Assembly (NCBI GenBank): GCA_945890485.1
Contig: CAMDCN010000003.1
Location: 62,001-126,000, forward strand
Reading direction: 5' to 3'
Origin: Candidatus Sulfopaludibacter sp. SbA3
Lineage (GTDB): Bacteria > Acidobacteriota > Terriglobia > Bryobacterales > Bryobacteraceae
Length of the DNA stretch: 64,000 nt
Part shown: positions 42,801-51,761 of the stretch, one piece after another
Numbering within the stretch: the stretch's first letter is position 1
Layout of the letters: the number at the start of each line of letters is the position of its first letter
Program-made: the position numbers and the translations under genes
Notes under the pieces: model-generated
What the model was told of the DNA's origin: nothing
The model's database searches: none
What the model saw: the letters and a program-made list of their open reading frames with translations, nothing else

Positions 42801-43448
42801 TCAGAGCCTCTTGTAGAGAAAGTCGGGAATCGGATAAGTCCGCCGGTTCAATGCGCAGCCCAGCAGCGGCACTCCGGAAATGTCGATCATTCGCTTGGTC
42901 AACTGCAGCCTGTTCTTCCGAACCTTGCCAGCCGCCGCCACCAGCACAACGCCCCGCGACCGCGCGCCAAACTCCAACGCCTCCGCCGAATGGGAGAGGG
43001 CCGGACCATCCACGAGCACAAAGGGAAACAACTCTTCCAGTTGCGCCAACAGATGAAAGCGCTTGTTCCGCGATGCCCGGTTTGCCGATACCGGCGGCCG
43101 CAGCCGAAACACGCCGTTGCCTTCCCGGATCACCGGATCATTCAGCTCATGGTTGGCTGCCGGTTCGAAGTTTCCAATTGAACTCGCCGCTGCAATCAAC
43201 ACCCGCTTGCCCGAAACCGCCGCCAACTCCCGCGCGACAGCATTCGTCACGTACGTCACCCCCTCTCCCGGCGAGCCGGAAGTGAAGACGAACGACCCCC
43301 CCACCTCGCCCACATAGCCAGGTTCCATCAGACGGCGCACCAGCGGTACAAAGAAGCCGGGCTCCACGACGCCTGGTTGCGAAGGAAAAGCGAGAGGCTC
43401 GTTCAGGCTGGACGTTTCGTACTCGTTTCCGTTAACCGAACCCATCAT
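42801..43448 (-). CDS. degenerate BY-kinase/CpsD-like ATPase lacking the Walker A lysine
   Basis: A 215-residue P-loop-fold protein placed where exopolysaccharide operons carry the tyrosine autokinase (CpsD/CapB or the Wzc kinase domain). The fold is clear: 'SFVFTSGSPGEGVTYVTNAV' replaces the usual xSxxPGEGKSxxxxNLA, 'KRVLIAAAS' replaces the A' motif (normally VLLIDaD), and 'PFVLVDGPALSHSAEALEFG' is the Walker B. The P-loop Lys is Val and the A' Asp is missing, and there is no C-terminal Tyr cluster. It is therefore unlikely to be an active kinase and more likely regulates the chain-length protein by contact. ATG 43448 overlaps that protein's stop; the frame before it is a shadow. Confidence 0.82.
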   Translation of the reverse strand: MMGSVNGNEYETSSLNEPLAFPSQPGVVEPGFFVPLVRRLMEPGYVGEVGGSFVFTSGSPGEGVTYVTNAVARELAAVSGKRVLIAAASSIGNFEPAANHELNDPVIREGNGVFRLRPPVSANRASRNKRFHLLAQLEELFPFVLVDGPALSHSAEALEFGARSRGVVLVAAAGKVRKNRLQLTKRMIDISGVPLLGCALNRRTYPIPDFLYKRL

Positions 43449-44872
43449 CGCTGTCTGCTCCTTTCGGGGATCGTGGCCAATACCTGTACCCCGCTGGCTT
43501 GGTAAATCGCTTCCGGCGTATGTAGCTTCTGTCCGTGAATCCCCGTCAGGACCGCGGCGCAAAGGATCAGGCAAAGCCCCAGCAGGATCGCTCCCGCCGG
43601 CAGCAGCGCGCTCCGGGGCGCCGGCGATGCCGGAGCCTCCGGGCTTTCCACCACCGTGACGTTCGCAATTTTTTGCAGGTCCAGCGCATTGGCGATCCGC
43701 GCCTCTTCCCACTTCCGTGAATACAACTGGTAGTTCTCTTCGAGGCTCTTCACCTCGCGCAACAAATCGTTGTAGGAGGCGGTCGCCCGCTCCAGGCCAG
43801 AGATCTCGGCCTTGAAAGAACGAATCTGGCCGTCGAGTGTCCCGATCCGGGCCCGCAGAACTTTTTGGCCCATCTGCGCGCGCGCCAGATCGGCGTCCAG
43901 GCTCTGCCGCAACGGGTTCACGTCGGAAGCCTGCTCGGTCGCGCTCATCTTCACGGCCCGGTCCAGCGTGGCCTGCGTATCCGCCAACTGCTGTTCCACC
44001 TGCTGCACCAACCGGTCGTCGGAGCGGAACTTGGCCAGCAGATCGGTCCGCTTGTTCTTCAGCTCAACGAGCATGGTCTGCAGCCGCTCAACCAGATATT
44101 GGTTCGGAATGCTGCGCATCTGCGTCGTGATCCGGGGCGTCATTTGCGCCACCATTTTCGACAGAGCGCTCACCCGCTCCTTGCCTTCCTGAAACGCGAC
44201 CTTCGATTCGCGATGCGCCGCTTCGAGCTCCATCAAACGACGGAGATTCAGCTCTTTCTGTTCATGCAGCAGAACGATCTTCGAGTTCCGTTGAAAACTC
44301 GCTAGGCGTTCTTGTGCCTCACGAAGCCGCTTGCCCTGGTCCTCGGCCTGCTTTTCGAAAAAGTCGGTTCCGGCCGCTTGGTGCACCCGGATGTGCTGGT
44401 CCGTGTAGGTGGCCAGCAGTTGCTGCAGAACCTTCGCCGCCCTCTGCGGATCCTGGTTCGCATAGCGCACCACAATCATGCTGGCCTTGGGATTGGGGAT
44501 CACCTTGATCTCTTTCTCCAGGCTGCGCACGGCTTGTTCCAGAACATCGCCGGATGCCCCGGTCTTCGTCAATCCGGCCTTTTCCACCACTTGGCGCAAG
44601 GAGCTGCGGTTGACGAGAAGCTGGGCTTCGGTCGCAATCTGGCCTTCGTTCATCGGGGCCTGCGGAGCCGCACCCGGGCTCTGTCCGGGCGTCAGCACTA
44701 CCTCGGCGCGATTGTTCCTGGCCAGCAGGACCATCTGCGACTCGTACTTCCGCGGACTCCACTGCCACGCCGCCGCTACGGTCAGCAATAGAAGCAGGGT
44801 CGAGCCTAGTATGAAAAATCGTCGTCTAAAAAGCGCATCGGCGATGACAAGCCGACCGGGTAAGTCTCGCAT
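43445..44872 (-). CDS. Wzz/GNVR-type polysaccharide chain-length (co-polymerase) protein
   Basis: A 475-residue inner-membrane polysaccharide co-polymerase. Transmembrane segments lie at about residues 20-36 (FILGSTLLLLLTVAAAW) and 425-447 (AILLGLCLILCAAVLTGI). They flank a long periplasmic coiled-coil region with several heptad stretches (about 160-270 and 330-400). The Wzz domain is N-terminal, and a GNVR-like segment precedes the second membrane helix ('LEENYQLYSRKWEEARIANA'). A short cytoplasmic tail follows. It sets polymer length and links polymerase to the export porin. It is the first gene of the operon; 200 bases of gene-free DNA precede it, with no convincing promoter recognised. 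Confidence 0.9.
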   Translation of the reverse strand: MRDLPGRLVIADALFRRRFFILGSTLLLLLTVAAAWQWSPRKYESQMVLLARNNRAEVVLTPGQSPGAAPQAPMNEGQIATEAQLLVNRSSLRQVVEKAGLTKTGASGDVLEQAVRSLEKEIKVIPNPKASMIVVRYANQDPQRAAKVLQQLLATYTDQHIRVHQAAGTDFFEKQAEDQGKRLREAQERLASFQRNSKIVLLHEQKELNLRRLMELEAAHRESKVAFQEGKERVSALSKMVAQMTPRITTQMRSIPNQYLVERLQTMLVELKNKRTDLLAKFRSDDRLVQQVEQQLADTQATLDRAVKMSATEQASDVNPLRQSLDADLARAQMGQKVLRARIGTLDGQIRSFKAEISGLERATASYNDLLREVKSLEENYQLYSRKWEEARIANALDLQKIANVTVVESPEAPASPAPRSALLPAGAILLGLCLILCAAVLTGIHGQKLHTPEAIYQASGVQVLATIPERSRQR

Positions 44873-45073
44873 CTATGGGGGGTCCTTCCGGGCCTGAAGG
44901 TACGCGCTTCGGCCGGGCAACATTCGGGAATCTCAAGGCAGATCCCGCTTCCGTTCCTCGTTACTACGTTGGTTGTTCCTTGATCCTACGAGCCGGATCA
45001 GGATCGGACCATGAGCGCGCTGTACCAGTACCGGCTGCGTCGTACTGAAACTATTTCGCCCGAGAGCTGGAAC

Positions 45074-47059
45074 TCAATTCGACTTCCAGACTTCCAGCGC
45101 CTCACCCAAAGATCGCGCCTGCCGCATCTTCCCCGCTGCCCCGTACAGCCCAAAGATCGTCCCCGTGTACTCATAGGCGCGCGGCAACGGCGTCAGCGAC
45201 ACAATCTCCCGCGGCGCCACCGCCGCCGCCACCTCGGCCAGATCGGTAAACCGAAGTACTCCCAACAGCGCCGGACCCTGCCAGTGCGATCCCGGCGGGT
45301 CGTCCAAAATGACTCGTGAAATCCCCGTGTCGAGCGCCGCCGCATGGAGCGCCAACCCGCCCACGTGCCGTCGCGCGTACACCGAAAGTTCGTCGATCTT
45401 CTCCGTCTCCCGCAAGAAGCGTGCCGCCTGCAGCACGTCCCACACCTGCATTGACTCGAGCGTGCCTCCCAGCAGCGCCGCCGTCATCTTCGTCGTTGCC
45501 ATCCGGTAGTTGTCCATCGGGTAGTCCGTCGCCCGTGGGTGCAGCACCAGCACCGTATGGTGCGGGAATGCTGAAAGCAGATTGTCGTAGTCCACACCGT
45601 AGACGATGTCGTCCTTACCCTTCACGTACAGCAGCGCCGGATGCGACGCCCGTCCGTCCCGCGGTACAAACAGCTTGCCTGTCACACGGATGTCCTGTTC
45701 CGTTGAGAACTCGACTCGGTACGAATCCGCATATCGCGCCGTCCATCCGTTGTCCGGCTGCCGCCACGCATCGAAGGGAACTGTCGCCGCCGGAAACGCC
45801 CGGTAGGTCTTGGTCCGCAGCGCGGTCAGCAACGTCGTGCGCCGATTCTCCCACGCCGCCACCGTCGCGTACGCCTTTGGCGCAGGGGTTGGAATAAACA
45901 GCCGGTGAATCCCTTCGTTGGTCGCATTGGGCGGATACTTCGCCAGCACGGTCAACTTCTCCGCCGGCAGATTTGGCTTGGGTTCTTCGACGTAAGGCGT
46001 CGTGTCATGCCGTAGCCACTGGTTCAGCCACTCGTTTGCCGACTTCCGGTAGACCGGCGTATCTTCGTGGCCTGTCTCGGCCTCAAACGCCGCCACTTTC
46101 CCGGCCGCGTCGTACCAGCCGTAGACGGTCTTCAAGAAATCGTAAACCGGCCGGTACCCGGACGGCGGAAACGAGTCGTCCTTCGTGGCATTGACGATCT
46201 GCAGGGGCCGAGGCGCAATCAACGCGCCCACCACGGGCAAGTCCAGTTGATACGTGTTCCAGAAGTAGATGCAGTCGCAGTTCTCCCGTACCGTATCGTG
46301 CTTCACATGCGGCCCCACGGTCCACGACCCGTGTACCGGAGCTGCCACCTGAAAGCGTTCATCCGCCGCTGCCGTAAACCAGCTCACCGCTCCGCCTCCG
46401 GAGCGCCCCGTAATCCCCGCCTTGGTCCGGTTCACTTCCGGGCGCGTCTCCAGATAATCGAGCGCTCGCATCGCGTTCCACACTTCCACCCCAGCCGGGT
46501 TATAACCCAACGATAGCCACTCCCACATCTCGAGGTCGTGGGTGCCGTGGTGGATCCCCGCAATCTCGCCAAATTCAATCGTGTCCAGCACGAACGCCAC
46601 GAACCCGTGCCGCGCAAACCAGGCGCCGTGGTGCTGATAGTTGATCTTCGCCCCCGCCGGATGCGGCGAATGCCCGGTGACGTAAACGATCGCCGGGTAC
46701 ACTCCCTTCGCCGCTGGCAGGTATAGGTTCCCGGTCACATAAAGCCCCGGTTGGCTTTCAAACACGATGTTTTCGACGCGATATCCGTCTCCGTCGAACC
46801 CACCGGTAATGCGGGCGTTCAGCGCCGTCCGCGCCGGCAGCGGATCTAGGCCGAGCATCTCCAGGAACTGGCGCTTAATCTCGGGCCGCCGCTGCTGCCA
46901 TTGGGCAAGATTCGTGATCCCCTCCAACTGCCGCGCCGAAATCGCCGCCCCTCGGCGTTCCAGGTTCTGCTGGAACTTTGCGTAGCGCTGCGCCGGCGTA
47001 TGGCTCTCCTGGGCCAACGTCACGCCGGCCATTACCAGGGCGGCTAGGGGAAGTTTCAC
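45074..47059 (-). CDS. secreted alpha/beta hydrolase, acetylxylan-esterase-like, two-domain
   Basis: About 661 residues from GTG 47059, chosen because it gives a signal peptide (KLPLAALVMAGVTLAQ); the open frame beyond it is antisense to the divergent gene. The first alpha/beta hydrolase domain has 'YPAIVYVTGHSPHPAG', the nucleophile elbow 'AGITGRSGGGAVSWFTAA', and a C-terminal 'ETGHEDTPVYRK' with the likely His. A second, shorter hydrolase-like domain starts near residue 460 ('RVTGKLFVPRDGRASHPALL') but at its expected elbow reads 'YARRHVGGLAL', without Ser, so it may be inactive. Such proteins deacetylate or de-esterify plant polysaccharide. It is divergent from the DUF1592 gene. Confidence 0.85.
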   Translation of the reverse strand: MKLPLAALVMAGVTLAQESHTPAQRYAKFQQNLERRGAAISARQLEGITNLAQWQQRRPEIKRQFLEMLGLDPLPARTALNARITGGFDGDGYRVENIVFESQPGLYVTGNLYLPAAKGVYPAIVYVTGHSPHPAGAKINYQHHGAWFARHGFVAFVLDTIEFGEIAGIHHGTHDLEMWEWLSLGYNPAGVEVWNAMRALDYLETRPEVNRTKAGITGRSGGGAVSWFTAAADERFQVAAPVHGSWTVGPHVKHDTVRENCDCIYFWNTYQLDLPVVGALIAPRPLQIVNATKDDSFPPSGYRPVYDFLKTVYGWYDAAGKVAAFEAETGHEDTPVYRKSANEWLNQWLRHDTTPYVEEPKPNLPAEKLTVLAKYPPNATNEGIHRLFIPTPAPKAYATVAAWENRRTTLLTALRTKTYRAFPAATVPFDAWRQPDNGWTARYADSYRVEFSTEQDIRVTGKLFVPRDGRASHPALLYVKGKDDIVYGVDYDNLLSAFPHHTVLVLHPRATDYPMDNYRMATTKMTAALLGGTLESMQVWDVLQAARFLRETEKIDELSVYARRHVGGLALHAAALDTGISRVILDDPPGSHWQGPALLGVLRFTDLAEVAAAVAPREIVSLTPLPRAYEYTGTIFGLYGAAGKMRQARSLGEALEVWKSN

Positions 47060-47093
47060 GAACTCTATTCTATTCGTCCGGTAGCGATAAGAT

Positions 47094-49865
47094 ATGGGGG
47101 CGCGCATTCGAACCGGCATGAACAGCTTTTCTCCAGAAGTCAGGTTAACCACGCGAGTATCGCGAGCGGCACGTGCCTCTATTCTCCTGTGGGCCGCCGC
47201 TGCTGCCAGTGCCGCTCCGGCCATTCCAGGGACGGAGCCCTTCTTCCAACGAAACTGCATCGCCTGCCACAGCTCCTCCGCGCCCAAAGCCGGTCTCGAC
47301 CTGACGAAACTGACCTTCGAGCCGGCTAATGCCGACAACTTCGCCACCTGGGTCAAAGTCCACGATCGCGTCTCTGCCGGGGAAATGCCGCCCAAGGGAC
47401 TGCCCCGTCCCGCTCCCGCCGTTGTTACGCCATTTCTCAAGAGTCTGGCGTCCAAGCTAACCCTCTCGGAGACCGAGGCGACGGCGAAAGTCGGCCGTGC
47501 CGGATTGCGCCGTTTGAACGCCTACGAGTACGAGAACGCGATTCGCGACCTCCTCGCGGTCCCGTGGCTTCGGATCAAGGACAAACTGCCGCAGGACGGC
47601 ATCGCCTACCGCTTCAACAAAGCAGGCGGGGCTCTCGACGTCTCTCACGTCCAGATGGCCCGCTACCTGAGCACCGCCCAGTTGGCCATGCGCGAAGCCA
47701 TGTCCGCCCGGTTGGTGCAACCACCCACCGCCACCACCCGCGTTTACGCCCGCCAGGAGCCAACCCTCGTGGGGAACATGTGGCCGCGCGAAGGCAACAC
47801 CCGCACTGATCGCATGAGCTTTCCGGTCCTCGATTCTCACGCCCAGCCGGAAGTCCGCGCCGGACGCAGCCCCATCACGAACCCGGAAACCAAGGAGCGC
47901 GAAGCCATGGGCCGCGTCTCCAGCATCTTCTCCGACGCCGGCGGCTTCAGCTGGACCAGTTTCCGCGTTCCGGTCGCTGGCCGTTACCGGATCAAGGTGA
48001 AAGGCTACTCCATCTGGGTCAGCGGCGGTGGTATCGACCATTGGAACTTCACCGGTTTCGGCCCCCAGAAGACCGCCTACCTCTATACCCCGCGCATGGA
48101 ACGGCCCAACGCCGACGAAGTGTGGCCCGGTCGGCGAAACGAACCCATTGCGGTTTATGCGCAAAGCTCCGGTCAGTCGCGCCCGCTCGGTGAGTTTGAC
48201 TTCACGCCGGAACCCTCCGTGCATCAGGTGGAGGTCCATCTAGCGGCGAACGAGGTGATCCAGACGGACAGCATGCGCCTGTTTCGCACTCGCGTCAACG
48301 GCAGCGAACTTGAATACGTCAACCCGCTTGCTACCAAAGAAGGCATGCCCGGAGTAGCGTTCCAGTGGCTGGAAGTGGAAGGACCGCTGTACGACGAAAC
48401 CTCCAGCGCGGGTTACAAGCTGCTGTTCGGTGACCTGCCGATGCGCCGCATTCAGGATCCGGCGCAAGGGGGCTTTGCCCTGCAGGTGGTCGCCCCGCGG
48501 CCTCCGGGTGAAACTGGCGGCGGCTTCCGGAATCGCGCGCCCCGGATGCAGGATGTCCTCATCGAGGTGGATACCCAGCAGCCGCGCGAAGACGCCCGCC
48601 GCCTGCTTCGCGCGCTCCTGGCCCAAGCCTACCGCGCCCCCGTGGAAGCGGCGGACGAGCAGCGCTTCTTTCAACTGTTCGAACAGCAGTTCGCCGCGGG
48701 CCGCGGCTTCGCGAAATCGCTGCTTGCCGCCTACACCGCCGTCCTCAGTTCACCCGGCTTCCTTTATGTTCAGGAGACGCCCGGCAAGCTCTCGAACTAC
48801 GCCCTCGCCACGCGCCTTTCGCTCTTCCTGTGGAACTCCCAGCCGGACGCCGAACTGCGCTCGCTGGCCGCGTCGGGACGGCTGAGCAATCCGGCTGTGC
48901 TCCGCGCTCAGACGGAGCGCTTGCTCAATCATCCGAAGATGACCCGGTTCGTCGAAGCCTTCACTGACTACTGGCTCGACCTCCGCAAGATCGACGACAC
49001 CTCCCCGTCCACTACGCTTTATAACGACTACGAACTCGACGACCCATTGAAAAGTGCGGCGGTTGAGGAGACCCGTCTCTTCGCGGCCGATCTGCTGCGC
49101 CGCAACCTGCCGGCGCACACCGTCATCGACTCTGATTTCACCTTCCTCAATGAACGCCTCGCCCGCCACTACGGGGTGCCCGGAGTCACGGGAGCGGCCA
49201 TGCGTCGCGTCAGCCTGCCGAAGGATTCCGTGCGCGGCGGTTTAATGACCCAAGCCAGCGTGCTCAAGGTCACCGCCAATGGCACGACCACTTCACCGGT
49301 TCTGCGCGGCGTCTGGATCATGGAGCGCATTTTGGGTTTTCAATCCGCGCCGCCGCCTGGTGTCCCCGCCGTTGAGCCGGACATCCGCGGAGCCGTCACC
49401 ATTCGGCAACAGCTCGATAAGCACCGCGCCGATCCGTCGTGCGCCTCCTGCCACCGTAAGATTGATCCGCCAGGGTTCGCCCTCGAGAGCTTCGATGTCA
49501 TGGGCGGCTGGCGCGAACGCTACCGCGCCGCTTTGGACGACGCTAAACCCGAGCCCGGCGTCGGCTTCTCCGGGCAACGCTTTTCGTTTCACTACGCCCT
49601 GCCGGTGGATGCCGCCGGCGCCCTGCCGGACGGGCCTGCGTTCCAGGACGTACGCCAATTCAAGAAACTGCTTCTCGAACGCGAAGAGACGACAGTGGCT
49701 CGGAATCTGGCCAGTCAGCTTCTTGTCTACGCCACCGGGGCGCCCATCCGCTTCGCCGACCGCAAGCGAGTCGACGAGATCCTTCTCAATACGCGCAGCT
49801 CCAACTACGGGGTTCGTAGCATCATCCATGGCATCGTCCAGAGCAGCCTGTTTCAGTCCAAGTAG
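47094..49865 (+). CDS. DUF1592-type cytochrome-like secreted protein (DUF1587/1592/1588/1585)
   Basis: A 923-residue exported protein. The signal region is about residues 25-42 (ARASILLWAAAAASAAPA), then a Planctomycete-type cytochrome motif 'CIACHSS' (C55, C58, H59). 'LRRLNAYEYENAIRDLLAVP' is the DUF1587 start, followed by a beta-rich insert (about 250-450, possibly carbohydrate-binding). The DUF1592 region has 'FLYVQETPGKLSNYALATRL' and 'HYGVPGV'. The DUF1588 region has a second CxxCH, 'CASCHRKIDPPGFALESFDV', and the C-terminus matches DUF1585. These proteins are common in Planctomycetes, Verrucomicrobia and Acidobacteria, usually beside a DUF1552 protein as here. Function is unknown; a redox role in polymer breakdown is often suspected. 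ATG 47118 is an alternative start. Confidence 0.9.
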   Translation: MGARIRTGMNSFSPEVRLTTRVSRAARASILLWAAAAASAAPAIPGTEPFFQRNCIACHSSSAPKAGLDLTKLTFEPANADNFATWVKVHDRVSAGEMPPKGLPRPAPAVVTPFLKSLASKLTLSETEATAKVGRAGLRRLNAYEYENAIRDLLAVPWLRIKDKLPQDGIAYRFNKAGGALDVSHVQMARYLSTAQLAMREAMSARLVQPPTATTRVYARQEPTLVGNMWPREGNTRTDRMSFPVLDSHAQPEVRAGRSPITNPETKEREAMGRVSSIFSDAGGFSWTSFRVPVAGRYRIKVKGYSIWVSGGGIDHWNFTGFGPQKTAYLYTPRMERPNADEVWPGRRNEPIAVYAQSSGQSRPLGEFDFTPEPSVHQVEVHLAANEVIQTDSMRLFRTRVNGSELEYVNPLATKEGMPGVAFQWLEVEGPLYDETSSAGYKLLFGDLPMRRIQDPAQGGFALQVVAPRPPGETGGGFRNRAPRMQDVLIEVDTQQPREDARRLLRALLAQAYRAPVEAADEQRFFQLFEQQFAAGRGFAKSLLAAYTAVLSSPGFLYVQETPGKLSNYALATRLSLFLWNSQPDAELRSLAASGRLSNPAVLRAQTERLLNHPKMTRFVEAFTDYWLDLRKIDDTSPSTTLYNDYELDDPLKSAAVEETRLFAADLLRRNLPAHTVIDSDFTFLNERLARHYGVPGVTGAAMRRVSLPKDSVRGGLMTQASVLKVTANGTTTSPVLRGVWIMERILGFQSAPPPGVPAVEPDIRGAVTIRQQLDKHRADPSCASCHRKIDPPGFALESFDVMGGWRERYRAALDDAKPEPGVGFSGQRFSFHYALPVDAAGALPDGPAFQDVRQFKKLLLEREETTVARNLASQLLVYATGAPIRFADRKRVDEILLNTRSSNYGVRSIIHGIVQSSLFQSK

Positions 49866-49881
49866 TCAGTAAGGGGAAACG

Positions 49882-51189
49882 ATGAAGAATAACGGAAACC
49901 GGTTTCGAGCTATCTCGCGGCGCACTTTGATCCGCAGCGCAGGAGTCAGTCTCGCCCTGCCCTTGCTCAACGGCATGGCGCCCGCAGCCCAAACCGATGG
50001 CGCCAAGGCCGGGGTGCCGCGCCGTATGTTCGCCATCTGCAACAACCTCGGTCTGCTGCCCGGAGACTTCTTTCCAGCCAACGCCGGGCGAAACTACGTT
50101 CCCTCTCCGTACCTGAAGCTCCTCGCGGAACATCGGGAAAACTTCACGGTGTTCTCCGGCGTCTCGCATCCCAATGTCGATGGCGGACACCCTTCCGATA
50201 TCAGCTTTCTCACCGCCGCTCCGCACCCGGCCAGCAGTTCGTTCCGCAACACCATTTCGCTCGATCAATACATTGCCGAGCGCATCGGGATCCAAACCCG
50301 GTTCCCGTCGCTCACACTTGCGGTGAATACCGGGTTCCGCTCCCTCTCCTGGAGCGGCAGTGGTGTGGCCATCCCGCCCGAACAGAGCGCCGCCAGCGTT
50401 TTCCGGCAGATGTTCATGCAGGGTACGCCGCAGGAAGTGGATGCGAAGATCGCGGAATTGGACACCGGCCGATCGATCCTCGATACGGTGGCCGGCCAAG
50501 TCCGTCGTCTCGAACAGAGCGTGGGGTCGGACGACCGGGCGCGCCTCGATCAGTATTTCACCAGCGTCCGCGACCTCGAAAGCCGCCTGCAGGCGTCGCG
50601 CGGCTGGGAGCGTAAACCCAAGCCGGTAGTGAAAGTGGCGGAACCGCAGGATCTCCCCAACCCGTCCCTGTACATGGCCAAAGTCGCCCAGATGTACGGC
50701 CTCGTACGGTTGGCTTTTGAAACGGATTCAACGCGCGCCGTCACCCTGATGCTCGATAGCGTCAGCTCGCCTGTGCTGCAGCTGCGGGGCGCCACCATCA
50801 ACGACGGCTATCACAACCTTTCGCACCACGGAAAGTCGGAAGACAAGCTGTCGCAACTCCGGCTCATTGACACTTGGCATATGCGCCTTCTCGCCGATCT
50901 GTTCAAGGGTCTCCAGGGTGTACGGGAGAATGGCGAAACGCTGCTCGACCGCACGATGGTGCTCTACGGCTCCAATCTGGGCGATGCCAACGCGCACTCC
51001 ACCACCAACATGCCGACGCTACTCGCCGGCGGCGGCTTCAAGCACGCCGGGCACTTGTCGTTCAACCGGGGTCAGAACTATCCGCTGCCGAACCTGTTTG
51101 TTTCGATGTTGCAGCGCATGGGGATTGAAACTGATCGCTTCGCCTCGGCCACCGGTACGATGACCGGTCTCGAGATGAAGGCCAGCTAG
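49882..51189 (+). CDS. DUF1552-family secreted protein
   Basis: A 435-residue protein of the DUF1552 family with a Tat signal ('[20 protein letters not shown]'). Family landmarks are '[20 protein letters not shown]', '[20 protein letters not shown]', '[20 protein letters not shown]', 'HNLSHHGK' and '[18 protein letters not shown]'. Several His and Asp residues in these stretches recall alkaline-phosphatase/sulfatase-like metal sites, though no activity has been assigned. It begins 16 bases after the DUF1592 stop with AAGGGG upstream of the ATG, and the two are virtually always paired in genomes. Both appear to be exported. Confidence 0.92.
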   Translation: MKNNGNRFRAISRRTLIRSAGVSLALPLLNGMAPAAQTDGAKAGVPRRMFAICNNLGLLPGDFFPANAGRNYVPSPYLKLLAEHRENFTVFSGVSHPNVDGGHPSDISFLTAAPHPASSSFRNTISLDQYIAERIGIQTRFPSLTLAVNTGFRSLSWSGSGVAIPPEQSAASVFRQMFMQGTPQEVDAKIAELDTGRSILDTVAGQVRRLEQSVGSDDRARLDQYFTSVRDLESRLQASRGWERKPKPVVKVAEPQDLPNPSLYMAKVAQMYGLVRLAFETDSTRAVTLMLDSVSSPVLQLRGATINDGYHNLSHHGKSEDKLSQLRLIDTWHMRLLADLFKGLQGVRENGETLLDRTMVLYGSNLGDANAHSTTNMPTLLAGGGFKHAGHLSFNRGQNYPLPNLFVSMLQRMGIETDRFASATGTMTGLEMKAS

Positions 51190-51197
51190 GGTTCCCC

Positions 51198-51737
51198 ATG
51201 CGGCCACTGTATTTGTTGCTTATCCCGCTCCTCGCTGCCGCCCAGGTTCTCCCGGTGGTCGTGGATTTCGAAGGCCCCGCCGTGCTCCTCTCTCCCGGAG
51301 ACAAGGCCAATCGAGTTGAGCAGTGGGAGGATAAGGGCGTCGTCTTTAAGTTGGCGCATGACCCGCGCAAGACGAAGGCCAAAGGGCTCGTGATGTTCTT
51401 TGAGCATCTATCGAATGGCCACAAGGGGATTGGCAGCGCGATGGCGCTGGAGCAGATTCCCGTTCGCGCGACCTTCGCGAAACCCGCCGCTACCGTAACC
51501 GTTGCTTTCTGGGGATCCACGAGGACGCCCGCGCTGCTGGAGGCCTTTGATGCGGAAGGGAAGGTGGTGGATCGAGCTTCTCTCCCTGCGGCGCCCAGCC
51601 GTAAGGCGCCAAGCGATCCCGTGCCTACTTTCACGCTTACGGTGAACGCCAAACGCATCGCCTATATCCAGTTCTCCGGCCCCCGTCCGGGCGAGTATTT
51701 GGCGGCTGATGAAGTCCGCTATACACCGGCCGAATAA
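51198..51737 (+). CDS. secreted beta-sandwich-like protein of unknown function
   Basis: A 179-residue exported protein. MRPLYLLLIPLLAAAQVLP is a signal peptide; the mature part starts 'VVDFEGPAVLLSPGDK', a pattern seen in many PEP-CTERM-type or concanavalin-like sandwich proteins. It continues with alternating beta strands ('VTVAFWGSTRTPALLEAFDA', 'IAYIQFSGPRPGEYLAADEV'). There is no C-terminal sorting signal and no Cys. I do not recognise a named family. It starts 8 bases after the DUF1552 stop, so it is the third gene of that operon and may be a binding accessory of the DUF1592/DUF1552 pair. Confidence 0.75.
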   Translation: MRPLYLLLIPLLAAAQVLPVVVDFEGPAVLLSPGDKANRVEQWEDKGVVFKLAHDPRKTKAKGLVMFFEHLSNGHKGIGSAMALEQIPVRATFAKPAATVTVAFWGSTRTPALLEAFDAEGKVVDRASLPAAPSRKAPSDPVPTFTLTVNAKRIAYIQFSGPRPGEYLAADEVRYTPAE

Positions 51738-51761
51738 ATTAGCCGTTACCCGCGGAGAGGA

